DNA of 64,000 bases from Spirosoma sp. KCTC 42546 (GTDB lineage: Bacteria > Bacteroidota > Bacteroidia > Cytophagales > Spirosomataceae): positions 3,948,501 through 4,012,500 of the forward strand of contig NZ_CP041360.1 of NCBI RefSeq assembly GCF_006965485.1, written 5' to 3'. Under the pieces are notes generated by a model, which saw nothing but the letters and a program-made list of their open reading frames with translations, ran no database searches and was not told where the DNA came from. The translations under genes were made by a program, and so were the position numbers. Below, one piece after another: positions 18,508 through 27,356 of the stretch (its first letter is position 1; every line of letters begins with the position of its first letter).

Positions 18508-19872
18508 ATGCAAAAACCAAGCTTACCAAAAGGCACCCGTGACTTTGGCCCGGAGCAAATGCGCAAACGGCTATTTATATTCGATACCATTCGCAGGACA
18601 TTCCAACGGTTTGGCTTCCAGCCCCTCGAAACCCCATCCATGGAAAACCTGTCAACCCTAACAGGAAAATACGGTGACGAAGGTGACCAGTTATTATTCA
18701 AAATCCTCAATTCCGGCGATTTTGCCGCTACGCTTACCGAACTCGATCTGGCGTCGGGGTCTAAAAAACTAACCCCTAAAATTTCCGAAAAAGGCCTGCG
18801 TTATGACCTGACGGTTCCCTTCGCCCGCTACGTGGTGATGAACCGGAATAACCTGACCATGCCTTTCAAGCGTTATCAGATGCAACCCGTTTGGCGTGCC
18901 GACCGACCACAGAAAGGGCGCTACCGGGAATTTTACCAGTGCGATGCCGATGTAGTTGGTACTGATTCATTGATTTGTGAGGCCGAAATCATTCTCATGA
19001 TCCACGAGGTATTTAGAAATCTCAATATTCAGGATTTCACGCTGAAGTTAAACAACCGGAAAGTTCTGGCGGGTATCGCTGAGGTAATAGGAGCACCCGG
19101 CCAGGAGGGGTTATTATCTGTGGCTATTGATAAACTGGATAAGATCGGTAAGGAGAAAGTACTGGATGAGCTTCGGGAACGAGGTTTTACGGAGGAGGCC
19201 ATTGTTAACCTTGATCCACTGTTTGGGTTTATGAATCAGGAGGTATCTCAGGTAGTGGATCAACTCCAAACATGGCTTGTTTCATCCGAAACGGCTTGCC
19301 AGGGAATTACCGAACTTAAAGAAACACTTGAATTAGTCAGTCAATACGGCTTAGCAGACAGCCGTGTAGAATTAGATCCGACACTGGCCCGTGGGCTTTC
19401 GTACTATACCGGAGCCATTTTTGAGGTAAAAGCTAACGGCGTATCGATTGGAAGTGTTAGTGGGGGTGGACGCTATGATAACCTGACGGGCGCCTTCGGT
19501 ATGCCAGGTTTATCGGGCGTGGGAATCTCGTTTGGTGTAGACCGGATTTATGACGTGATGGAGGAGCTAAACCTGTTTCCGGCAAATGCTGGGCAGGGAA
19601 CCCAGGTGCTCATCATCCCATTCGATTTGGAAGCTCGCGGAGTTGCCTTGCCTTTATTGAGTAAACTCCGCGCTGCCAATGTTGTCTCGGAGGTGTATCC
19701 TGACCTGGCGAAAGTGAAAAAGATGATGGACTATGCCAATGCCAAAGCTATCCCGTATGTGGTGCTGATTGGCTCGGAAGAAGTGCAGACAGGCATCCTT
19801 TCGCTAAAGAATATGCTAACCGGCGAGCAGACGAAAGTGACCCCCGATGAAATTGTGCAAGTCGTGCAGTAA
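18508..19872 (+). CDS. hisS: Histidyl-tRNA synthetase
   Basis: 454 residues, class II synthetase. The family N-terminus KPSLPKGTRDFGPEQMRKR, motif 2 (RYREFYQCDADVVG), the histidine loop LARGLSYYTGAIFEV and motif 3 (GGGRYDNL, then GVGISFGVDRIYDVM) are all visible. A C-terminal anticodon-binding domain (about 345-454) starts at GTQVLIIPFDLEARG. It charges tRNA-His in the cytoplasm. It is convergent with cobA, separated by a nested palindrome. Confidence 0.96.
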   Translation: MQKPSLPKGTRDFGPEQMRKRLFIFDTIRRTFQRFGFQPLETPSMENLSTLTGKYGDEGDQLLFKILNSGDFAATLTELDLASGSKKLTPKISEKGLRYDLTVPFARYVVMNRNNLTMPFKRYQMQPVWRADRPQKGRYREFYQCDADVVGTDSLICEAEIILMIHEVFRNLNIQDFTLKLNNRKVLAGIAEVIGAPGQEGLLSVAIDKLDKIGKEKVLDELRERGFTEEAIVNLDPLFGFMNQEVSQVVDQLQTWLVSSETACQGITELKETLELVSQYGLADSRVELDPTLARGLSYYTGAIFEVKANGVSIGSVSGGGRYDNLTGAFGMPGLSGVGISFGVDRIYDVMEELNLFPANAGQGTQVLIIPFDLEARGVALPLLSKLRAANVVSEVYPDLAKVKKMMDYANAKAIPYVVLIGSEEVQTGILSLKNMLTGEQTKVTPDEIVQVVQ

Positions 19873-19952
19873 CCGTTCGACCCCATTCGGGGTCGTATGT
19901 TTATAGAGGTATCTTTTACTATAGACATACGACCCCGAATGGGGTCGAACGG
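19873..19952. terminator. Nested palindrome between hisS and cobA
   Basis: 34-bp arms (19873-19906 and 19919-19952) are near-perfect complements. Each arm contains its own small palindrome GACCCCATTCGGGGTC. It lies 1 bp after the hisS stop, between convergent genes, so it is probably a bidirectional terminator. It is not of the periodic-arm type. Confidence 0.75.
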
Positions 19953-19980
19953 GATATGACAAACTAGAAATGGGGTTCAC

Positions 19981-20733
19981 TTACAGGCCTACTTTAGCCG
20001 CGCTAAGAACCGTTTGGAGGTCTATTTGTGGAAGTGCGGCTACTTCGCCGATGACGATGATTGCGGGATTACTGATCCCAGACTCTGCCACTTTCTCGTT
20101 GATGGTTTCTACATTGCCAATCACAAGCTGCTGTTCGGGTAGGGTTCCATTCTGAATGATGGCAACGGGCGTTTCGGTTTTACCACAATTCGCAAAAACG
20201 GCCATAATTTCTGCCAGTTTGTGCATGCCCATCAGTATCACAACCGTTGCCGACGACTGAGCTGCCAAGGTAAGATCGGCTGACAGTTGCCCTTCTTTAG
20301 TGGTACCCGTTACTACCCAGAAACTTTCAGAGAGACCTCGCGTGGTGAGGGGTATTCCTGCTGCGGCAGGTACCGCATAGCTACTCGACAAACCGGGCAC
20401 TACATGCGTGTCGATCCCGTGCTGACGAGCGTAATCAACTTCCTCATAACCACGCCCAAATACAAACGAATCACCACCCTTCAGCCGCACTACATGCCCG
20501 TATTGTTGCGCATAGTGTACGATCAAGGGATTAATGTCTTCCTGAACGCACGAATAGGCGCCCCGGCGTTTGCCTACGTAGACTTTCAGGGTGTCGGGAC
20601 GGCAATAGTCGAGTAAATCCGGGTGAACCAGTGCATCATACATAACCACATTGGCCTGTTGTAACGCTTTGATTCCCTTTACCGTTATCAGATCCGCATC
20701 TCCCGGACCCGCTCCTACAAGAGTAAGTTTCAT
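19981..20733 (-). CDS. cobA: Uroporphyrinogen-III C-methyltransferase
   Basis: 250 residues. SUMT signature at the N-terminus (LTLVGAGPGDADLITVKG, then VVMYDALVH), the KGGDSFVFGRGYEE motif, the VVPGLSSSYAVPAAAGIPLT segment and the PVAIIQNGT motif. It adds two methyl groups from SAM to uroporphyrinogen III to give precorrin-2, the siroheme precursor. It lies directly after the siroheme-using reductase on the same strand, so it supplies that enzyme's cofactor. The periodic hairpin at 20736 lies between them. Confidence 0.94.
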   Translation of the reverse strand: MKLTLVGAGPGDADLITVKGIKALQQANVVMYDALVHPDLLDYCRPDTLKVYVGKRRGAYSCVQEDINPLIVHYAQQYGHVVRLKGGDSFVFGRGYEEVDYARQHGIDTHVVPGLSSSYAVPAAAGIPLTTRGLSESFWVVTGTTKEGQLSADLTLAAQSSATVVILMGMHKLAEIMAVFANCGKTETPVAIIQNGTLPEQQLVIGNVETINEKVAESGISNPAIIVIGEVAALPQIDLQTVLSAAKVGL

Positions 20734-20735
20734 GA

Positions 20736-20820
20736 TTTCAATGATGAATGAGTGAATGAGCGAATGAGTGAGTTGCTAACGCGAAGCTTATTCACTCATT
20801 CGCTCATTCACTCATTGAAA
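20736..20820. repeat. Periodic-arm hairpin of GAATGAGT words
   Basis: Left arm from 20736 has the 8-mer GAATGAGT/GAATGAGC in tandem; the right arm (20790-20820) is its complement with TTCACTCATTCGCTCATTCA. It fills the whole gap between the reductase stop (20822) and the cobA start (20733). Confidence 0.85.
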
Positions 20821-20821
20821 A

Positions 20822-22972
20822 TTAACTGTCCTGCGCCTGGGTTAATTCCTGTAGTTCGGGTAAACCTTCCTGCTCGATCTGAGCTTCGCGGTTGGCTTGA
20901 ACGGTTTGCAGGAACGCTTCGGCCTGGGCAATGAATCGGCGGGCAAACTCTTCCGACGGCTCCTGTTTGTTTATACTGAACACCAGTGCTTTAAACTCGC
21001 CTTCTACCTGGTGGAAATCCGGTTCACCAACAAAGGTTTTATCGAAATCGCTAACAATGCCATGTTGCGTATTAGTGGGTACGTCCCGACTCATCAAGGC
21101 GGCTCGAGCCCCTGTTATAAATACGTTGTATGTATGGTATAAGGCATCGGACCAGCGACTTTCCGCAAGGGCTTCCCGTGCCCAGCCCAGTTTTTCGCTG
21201 GCTTCTGTCAGGGTTGTAGCCACCAGGTCGATTAGTACGCTAGCGCACTCACCAATACCAACCTCCGTTACGTACTGTTCCGTATGGTCCCAATCGATAT
21301 AATCACTGTCAATGAGAGTTTTGAGGTCGGCCAGTGGTTTCAGTAACTGGTAAAAGTAGTTTTTCCCCTGACGGGCATAGTAATCACTATAGTACTCGCC
21401 ATCGAATGAATTCGCTTCGAAGTCACGCAGTAAATAACGCAACGAATCGGGACCACGTTTAGCCGGGATTTTAATGACTTTGTCGGCAATCAATCCTTCG
21501 CCTTTTCCGTTGAAACCGCCCCCGAGCAGCACTTGTAGGGCAGGGAGCACGTAAGCCCCATTTTTGAGTGATGAGCCGTGATAGCCAATGTTGGCCACCG
21601 AGTGCTGTCCACAGCCATTCATGCAGCCCGAAATCTTGATTTTGATATCGTCGTTGAATACCAGATCCGGGAATTCGTCGTGCATCATGGTTTCCAGTGC
21701 CCGTGTAATCCCGTAACTGCTTGAAATGGCCAGATTGCAGGTGTCCGTACCGGGGCAGGTGGTAATATCAGCGGTGGTATCGAAACCAGGGTCAGCTAAT
21801 CCCAGTGCATTCAAGGCTTCATAAATAGCAGGTAAATCCTCAGGCTTCACAAAACGAAGTAAGTACCCTTGATTGACCGTCACCCGAATATCATCGGCTG
21901 CATACTGGTTTACAATTTGTGCCAGAGCACGGGCTGTATCGGAATGCATATCACCCAGTAACACCCGGAGTTGAACGGCATACCATCCCGCCTGCTTCTG
22001 TTCGAAAACGTTGGTTTTCAGCCAGCGCTCAAAACCTTCGTTCCCACTAAGGACATTCGGAGCCGGAGCATCCGGACGAGCGGCTGGTGGTGTTGCAAAG
22101 AGCGAATTGCCGGAGGTCTCGCCGACTTCATACGATTTGACGCGTAAAGCGGGTGTTTCGTCGGCAATCCGACGGAGCAGTTCCTCTAGCCCAATGTCAT
22201 TGAGCAGGTACTTCATCCGGGCTTTATGCCGCTTTTGGCGCTCCCCATAGCGGTCGAATACGCGAATGACACCTTCAATAAACGGAATTACCCGGTCTTC
22301 TTCCAGAAACTCAAATGCGGTTTGTGCCGAAAAAGGCTGAGCGCCCAAACCACCACCCAGCATTACTTTGAATCCCCGCTGGCCATTCTGCGTGCGGGCA
22401 ACTAGCCCAACATCGTGCATATAGCCATAAGCAGAGTCTTTCTCGCTGGATGAAAGCGAAATTTTAAACTTACGACCCATATCCTGGCAAATTGGATTAC
22501 GCAGGAAATAATCGAATATAGCGTGAGCGTAGGGGGTTATATCAAACGGCTCTAGTGGATCAACGCCTGCCCGTGCCGAACCGGTTACGTTCCGGACGGT
22601 GTTGCCACAGGCTTCTTTCAGGGTAATGCCCGCATCTTCCAGATCAGCCCAGAGTTGGGGCGAATCGGCCAATTTGACAAAGTGCAGCTGGATATCCTGG
22701 CGGGTAGTAGCGTGGAGGTTGCCCGTTGCATACTTGTCCGATAAGTCAGCAATACGAACCAGTTGATCGGCCGTGATGCGTCCGTGGGGGAGCTTGATCC
22801 GAATCATTTGTACCCCTGGTTGCCGCTGGCCATATACACCCCGTGTCAGACGGAATTTCCGGAACGCTTCATCGGCGATATCCCCTTGCTGAAACGAACC
22901 GATTTTCTGAGCCAGATCGAGAATGTCGCGACGGGCGGCTGTACTTACATTGTCAGTGAGCTGAATAGACAT
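20822..22972 (-). CDS. Ferredoxin-type nitrite/sulfite reductase with C-terminal extension
   Basis: 716 residues. Two repeats of the siroheme/Fe4S4 reductase fold are present. Cluster ligands are C406 and C412 (TCPGTDTCNLA) and C450 and C454 (GCMNGCGQH). The N-terminal ferredoxin-like half contains LPHGRITADQLVRIADLSD. Residues about 560-716 form a helical extension of the HEPN-like kind seen in Bacteroidetes members. It reduces sulfite to sulfide or nitrite to ammonia; the two cannot be separated here, and no ATP sulfurylase or nitrate reductase gene is in view. cobA downstream provides the siroheme precursor. Confidence 0.88.
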   Translation of the reverse strand: MSIQLTDNVSTAARRDILDLAQKIGSFQQGDIADEAFRKFRLTRGVYGQRQPGVQMIRIKLPHGRITADQLVRIADLSDKYATGNLHATTRQDIQLHFVKLADSPQLWADLEDAGITLKEACGNTVRNVTGSARAGVDPLEPFDITPYAHAIFDYFLRNPICQDMGRKFKISLSSSEKDSAYGYMHDVGLVARTQNGQRGFKVMLGGGLGAQPFSAQTAFEFLEEDRVIPFIEGVIRVFDRYGERQKRHKARMKYLLNDIGLEELLRRIADETPALRVKSYEVGETSGNSLFATPPAARPDAPAPNVLSGNEGFERWLKTNVFEQKQAGWYAVQLRVLLGDMHSDTARALAQIVNQYAADDIRVTVNQGYLLRFVKPEDLPAIYEALNALGLADPGFDTTADITTCPGTDTCNLAISSSYGITRALETMMHDEFPDLVFNDDIKIKISGCMNGCGQHSVANIGYHGSSLKNGAYVLPALQVLLGGGFNGKGEGLIADKVIKIPAKRGPDSLRYLLRDFEANSFDGEYYSDYYARQGKNYFYQLLKPLADLKTLIDSDYIDWDHTEQYVTEVGIGECASVLIDLVATTLTEASEKLGWAREALAESRWSDALYHTYNVFITGARAALMSRDVPTNTQHGIVSDFDKTFVGEPDFHQVEGEFKALVFSINKQEPSEEFARRFIAQAEAFLQTVQANREAQIEQEGLPELQELTQAQDS

Positions 22973-23012
22973 AAGGTATATTGTCTATAGATTTAATAGT
23001 CTAGCTTATTAA

Positions 23013-23059
23013 AACGAAACGCCGGAACAGCCCGGCGTATTCGTTTATGTACAAATATA
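23013..23059 (-). promoter_or_regulatory. Promoter -7 box and leader hairpin before the nitrite/sulfite reductase
   Basis: On the minus strand TATATTTG (23059-23052) matches TAnnTTTG. Downstream in the presumed leader is a stem AACGAATACGCCGG / CCGGCGTTTCGTT (positions about 23046 to 23013), about 40 bp before the start codon. It may be a leader structure or the end of a short transcript. Confidence 0.45.
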
Positions 23060-23177
23060 AAGCCATTCGACCGGCATAAAGTTCTGGGGATGCCCAACTT
23101 CTGGTTATGGACGATAAAGAACGGTTATAGAAGTGTGTTATTTATAACGGAACACCGGCCGTTTCATCGATCTGTTT

Positions 23178-23225
23178 TACTGCGTTAACCCTAAACCGAT
23201 AATGACCTTTAGCCTTAACGCAGTA
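23178..23225. terminator. Hairpin after tkt
   Basis: TACTGCGTTAA (23178-23188) pairs perfectly with TTAACGCAGTA (23215-23225), with CTAAA/TTTAG inside. It begins 6 bp after the transketolase stop. No T-run follows on the minus strand, so termination is probable but not certain. Confidence 0.5.
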
Positions 23226-23231
23226 ACTTGT

Positions 23232-25277
23232 TCAGGACAGTACCTCTTTCTTCTCTATACCCTCTGGTTGGCCTTTCAAAACGGCTTTCGCCTGGTTGAC
23301 AACGTTTTCGACCGTAAAACCAAAGTAAGCCATGACCTCTTCGCCGGGTCCGGAAAGGCCAAAGCGATTCATGCTGATGGTCGTCCCCTCGTCGGTAACG
23401 TATTTGTGCCAGCCAATGGGGGAGCCTACTTCTACCGCCAATCGTTTGCGGATAGCCGGAGGTAGCACCTGATGCTGATAGGTCTTGTCCTGTTGCTCAA
23501 ATAACTCCCAGGAAGGCATACTGACAACCCGAGACCGAATACCCTGTTTTTTTAACGCTGTCTGAGCCTCCAGTACCAGCGATACTTCCGAGCCTGTGGC
23601 GATCAAAATAAGCTGGGGGATGCCTTCGCATTCACTGAGAATATAGGCTCCTTTTTCCAGCCCCCGTGCCGAACCGTATTTACTCTGGTCAAGCACCGGT
23701 AATTTCTGGCGGGAGAGTAGCAGCAATACAGGCGTTTTAGGCTGTTTCATGGCTACGCGCCAGGCTTCAACGGTTTCGTTGGCATCGGCCGGGCGAAGGA
23801 CAATTACGTTTGGAATGGTGCGTAACGATACGAACTGCTCAACGGGCTGGTGCGTGGGGCCGTCTTCCCCTAAGCCGATGCTGTCGTGGGTGAACACAAA
23901 CGTTGCAGCCGATTCGGCAAGGGCAGTCAGCCGGATAGCGCCCCGCATATAGTCAGAAAAGTTGAGGAAGGTACCGCCATAAGGGTGTATTCCACCGTGT
24001 TGAGCCATTCCATTGAGAGCTGCGCCCATAGCGTGTTCGCGCACGCCAAACCAGATATTCGAGTTTTCGTAACGACCCGGCTGGAAACTAACATCGCCTT
24101 TTGTGGGCATGTCATTAGACGATGCCAGATCAGCAGATCCCCCAAACAGGAAAGGAACCCGCTTTTTCAAAGCCTCCAGTGCTTTACCAGACGCCTGACG
24201 GGTGGCCAGTGGGCCATCGGCCGGGGTAAATTTAGGTAAATCAGCTTCCCAGTCTTCGGGGAGCTTACCGGAAAAGGATCGGCTAAAGTCGTTGGCCTGA
24301 TCGGGAAATTGGTCCTTATAAGCGGCAAACTGCTTTTTCCAGTCGGCCTGTACATCGGCTCCGCGTTTTCCGGCTTCGAGCAGGTGGGGTTTTACTTCCT
24401 CCGGTATGACAAATGACTTGTCGGGGTCCCAACCGAAGAATTCCTTCGTTTTTCGCACATTCTCTTCCCCCAATGGGCTACCGTGCACTTTACTGGTACC
24501 TTCCTGCGGACTACCGTAGCCAATGATCGTGCGCACGGCGATAATAGACGGACGTTCGGTTTCGGCCTGAGCTAATCGAATGGCGGCTTCAATTGCATCC
24601 AGATTGTTGCCATCGGTTACCTGCTGGGTGTGCCAGCCATAGGCCTCGAACCGAGCCATCCGGTCCTCGGTAAAGGCCAGATTCGTGGGGCCATCGAGCG
24701 AGATCAGGTTATCATCGTAGAGGTAAATGAGCTTGCCTAATTTCAGGTGACCCGCCAGCGAAGCCGCTTCTGAGGCAATTCCCTCCATCAAATCACCGTC
24801 GCTAACAATCGAATAGGTGTAATGATCCATGAGGGTATACCCATCTCGGTTGTAGGTGGCGGCCAGAAAGGCTTCGGCCATTGCCATCCCAACCCCATTG
24901 GCAAAACCCTGTCCCAACGGTCCAGTGGTTACTTCAACCCCAGGCGTCAGATTTGATTCTGGATGGCCGGGTGTCTTTGAATGGAGTTGCCGGAACTGTT
25001 TCAGGTCATTCAGAGAAAGATCGTAGCCGTACAGGTGCAACAGGCTGTAGAGTAGGGCAGACCCGTGCCCTGCGGATAACACAAATCGATCCCGGTTGGG
25101 CCATTTGGGGTCTTTGGGGTTAAATCGCAGAAAGCGCGACCAGAGAACATACGCCATAGGAGCGGCTCCCAACGGTAAACCAGGATGTCCCGAATTTGCT
25201 TTTTGAACGGCATCGACCGATAGCAGTCGGATGGTGTTCACGCTAAGTTGGTCGAGGTCAACAGAATGTTTAGTCAT
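23232..25277 (-). CDS. tkt: Transketolase
   Basis: 681 residues from ATG at 25277 ([20 protein letters not shown]). The thiamine diphosphate site is visible as [20 protein letters not shown] with DDNLISLDG downstream. [17 protein letters not shown] and the substrate motifs [12 protein letters not shown] and [10 protein letters not shown] are present. The pyrimidine domain has [22 protein letters not shown] and VLRPADANE. It transfers two-carbon units in the non-oxidative pentose phosphate pathway. An extension to 25364 adds 29 unsupported residues and is rejected. Confidence 0.96.
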   Translation of the reverse strand: MTKHSVDLDQLSVNTIRLLSVDAVQKANSGHPGLPLGAAPMAYVLWSRFLRFNPKDPKWPNRDRFVLSAGHGSALLYSLLHLYGYDLSLNDLKQFRQLHSKTPGHPESNLTPGVEVTTGPLGQGFANGVGMAMAEAFLAATYNRDGYTLMDHYTYSIVSDGDLMEGIASEAASLAGHLKLGKLIYLYDDNLISLDGPTNLAFTEDRMARFEAYGWHTQQVTDGNNLDAIEAAIRLAQAETERPSIIAVRTIIGYGSPQEGTSKVHGSPLGEENVRKTKEFFGWDPDKSFVIPEEVKPHLLEAGKRGADVQADWKKQFAAYKDQFPDQANDFSRSFSGKLPEDWEADLPKFTPADGPLATRQASGKALEALKKRVPFLFGGSADLASSNDMPTKGDVSFQPGRYENSNIWFGVREHAMGAALNGMAQHGGIHPYGGTFLNFSDYMRGAIRLTALAESAATFVFTHDSIGLGEDGPTHQPVEQFVSLRTIPNVIVLRPADANETVEAWRVAMKQPKTPVLLLLSRQKLPVLDQSKYGSARGLEKGAYILSECEGIPQLILIATGSEVSLVLEAQTALKKQGIRSRVVSMPSWELFEQQDKTYQHQVLPPAIRKRLAVEVGSPIGWHKYVTDEGTTISMNRFGLSGPGEEVMAYFGFTVENVVNQAKAVLKGQPEGIEKKEVLS

Positions 25278-25402
25278 AACGAACGAGTCAGCTAGTAAAC
25301 AATAGACCTGATTGGATATCCGATTGTCAGGCCGGTTGTTAGGTAGTAACACGTGAACCGCCATGAAGGGTTGAAAAAATTACTGAATTGGTCCAACGTA
25401 GC

Positions 25403-26137
25403 TTACATAACCATCCCCAGCAGTAAAAAGAAGAGAAACCCCGCATAAAAGGTGGCGGTTAACCAGGCGGGCTCTTCGGCAATATGCGCTTCGGTGAGTA
25501 ATTCATCGGTAACAAGAAACAGCAACGCTGCCAATCCCACCGATAGTACCATATCCAGCACTTGTTCGGATACATTTTGCAGCAGGCTGGCTCCCAGGCC
25601 CGTGCTGAGTAGAAATAAAGCGGCAAAGCCAACAATCAGACTACTAATTCGGCCTCGTGTCAGCTTGTTTTTGACGAGTGACGTTGCTGTGGCCAGTCCA
25701 AGGGACAGGCTTTCGATTCCCAGCGCAAACGCCAGTAGTTTCCCCTGTTTTGCGCCCGCGGCAAAGCCAACGCCTAACAGTAAGCCATCGACAAACACAT
25801 CGATACCAATAACAATCAGGAACGTAATGGGCCATTTTCCGCCGGTATCTTTCTTTTTGCTCTGGTGTTCCTTTGCTTCCGTCCATTGACGGATCAGGAG
25901 CATCAGGAGGATGCCTGCCCCGAACCCCAGGGCCGTCAATACAGGATGGTGTAAATGAACCACTTCGGGCAAAATCTCGACGGCTACAACGGAGAAAATG
26001 ACCCCGGCTGCAAAATGAAGTACGGCACTTTGTAGCTTAATGGATAACCGGAAATAAACGGCTATTAATCCGCCCAGGCTAAGCCCAAGGGCAGGCAGAA
26101 GCGCGTAAACTAGAATTTGTTGAACAATTGGTGTCAT
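25403..26137 (-). CDS. ZIP-family metal transporter
   Basis: 244 residues with about eight hydrophobic segments. The ZIP pattern of helices with internal His/Glu ligands is suggested by LHFAAGVIFSVVAVEILPEV followed by the His pair HLHHP, then VDGLLLGVGFAAG and FALGIESLSLGLA. ZIP proteins usually import Zn, Fe or Mn. It is the last gene of a run with czcB and czcA (29-bp gap, same strand), so it likely belongs to metal homeostasis. The ion and direction are not determined by sequence. Confidence 0.75.
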   Translation of the reverse strand: MTPIVQQILVYALLPALGLSLGGLIAVYFRLSIKLQSAVLHFAAGVIFSVVAVEILPEVVHLHHPVLTALGFGAGILLMLLIRQWTEAKEHQSKKKDTGGKWPITFLIVIGIDVFVDGLLLGVGFAAGAKQGKLLAFALGIESLSLGLATATSLVKNKLTRGRISSLIVGFAALFLLSTGLGASLLQNVSEQVLDMVLSVGLAALLFLVTDELLTEAHIAEEPAWLTATFYAGFLFFLLLGMVM

Positions 26138-26166
26138 GTTGATTGATTTAGTCAGTGACTTGAGAA

Positions 26167-27342
26167 TTACCCCGCTGTCTTAGCCCGTTCGGCACTAATG
26201 AAATAAGCCCCTTGCCGCACAATTGAGGATGGGTCTATAGAGGCTGGTAAGGCTACTTCAGTTCGATGATTTTGGGTAATGCCAGCTCGGACCGGAAGCA
26301 TGCCAAATTGATAGGTACCTGCTGGACTGTTGGCCTTTCGAATGTAAACAAACACCCGGTTGCCTTCTTTGATCAGCGCATCTTCGGGCAAGGCGACCAC
26401 CTGCCGGGGAGCGGCCAGAATTGTAGCGCGAACATACGAGCCAGCGAAAAGTCGATCATGTTTCCCCGCCACTAAGTCGGCATGTACCAGTACTGTTTTG
26501 GTTTGCGCGTCAAAGGATTGGCCTACCCGAATCACTCTCGCCTGCATGTCGCCGGTTTGTTGCTGGGGCACGGTGAAACGCACCAGTTGTCCCTCCCGAA
26601 CATGGCGGATATCATTCTCGAAAACGCGCAGTTCGAGGTAGAGGTGCTCTTTCCCAACAATCTCGATGAGTGCATCCGTCGTGCCCACGTACTGGCCCAG
26701 GCGTAGGTTGACTTTGTCGACGTACCCACTAATGGGAGCCAGAAGCGGAATAGTACGGCTAATTTTTCCGTTGCGAAGGCTTTCCAGTGGAATATGCAGC
26801 TGAGCCAGTTGGGCCTCCAGTGAAGACAGCAAAGCCGTAGTTGTTTCAAACTCCGACGTCGATTGCTGTAGTTTCCGTCGTGCGCCCACTTCCTCCCGAA
26901 CCAGCTCGGTTTGTCGGTCAAGTTCCTGGCGTTCAAAACGATTCTTGGCTTTGGCTTGCAGGTACTCCTGTTGTAATTTGACGTAATCGGGGTGCTCCAA
27001 TACAGCCAGTACCTGGCCTTTGCGGACAAAATCCCCTTCCACCAATTGGGCTGACCGGACAAAGCCACCCATGGGGGCACTCACTGTAGCCCATTGATCG
27101 GGTGGGGCTTCGAGCTTACCCGTTGCCTGGATCGTTTCTCCCAACGTAAGGGTATCCGGGCCACCCAGTTGAATACCTGTTTCAATAAACTGGGCGGCAC
27201 TGATGGTAACCGTAGACGCAGATTGACTGGACGATATGGGAGCCGTTTCCGACTTTTTTTCGGAGGAGGAACAGCTCCAGAGGCCAGCTAGTCCGACAAA
27301 TATCCCAAAAATTATCTGTTTTTTCGTTTGAGTCGTTTTCAT
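26167..27342 (-). CDS. RND efflux periplasmic adaptor (CzcB/CusB type)
   Basis: 391 residues. Lipoprotein-type N-terminus ending in FVGLAGLWSCSSS (lipobox LWSC). The membrane-fusion fold follows: a lipoyl half (GFVRSAQLVEGDFVRKGQVLAVLEHPDYVKL), a coiled-coil hairpin (about 125-200), the second lipoyl half (IPLLAPISGYVDKVNLRLGQYV) and a beta barrel. It bridges the inner-membrane pump and the outer-membrane channel. It starts 14 bp after czcA-tolC on the same strand and is certainly cotranscribed. Heavy-metal specificity is inferred from the CzcA partner. Confidence 0.9.
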   Translation of the reverse strand: MKTTQTKKQIIFGIFVGLAGLWSCSSSEKKSETAPISSSQSASTVTISAAQFIETGIQLGGPDTLTLGETIQATGKLEAPPDQWATVSAPMGGFVRSAQLVEGDFVRKGQVLAVLEHPDYVKLQQEYLQAKAKNRFERQELDRQTELVREEVGARRKLQQSTSEFETTTALLSSLEAQLAQLHIPLESLRNGKISRTIPLLAPISGYVDKVNLRLGQYVGTTDALIEIVGKEHLYLELRVFENDIRHVREGQLVRFTVPQQQTGDMQARVIRVGQSFDAQTKTVLVHADLVAGKHDRLFAGSYVRATILAAPRQVVALPEDALIKEGNRVFVYIRKANSPAGTYQFGMLPVRAGITQNHRTEVALPASIDPSSIVRQGAYFISAERAKTAG

Positions 27343-27356
27343 GGGGAATGAGTATA

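Noticed and set aside
23232..25364. Longer transketolase start at 25364
   Set aside because: The extra 29 residues do not match the family, and the ATG at 25277 gives the normal N-terminus.
26532..27080. 182-codon minus-strand frame inside the czcB gene
   Set aside because: Alternative frame of the adaptor gene, which has clear lipoyl motifs in the other frame.
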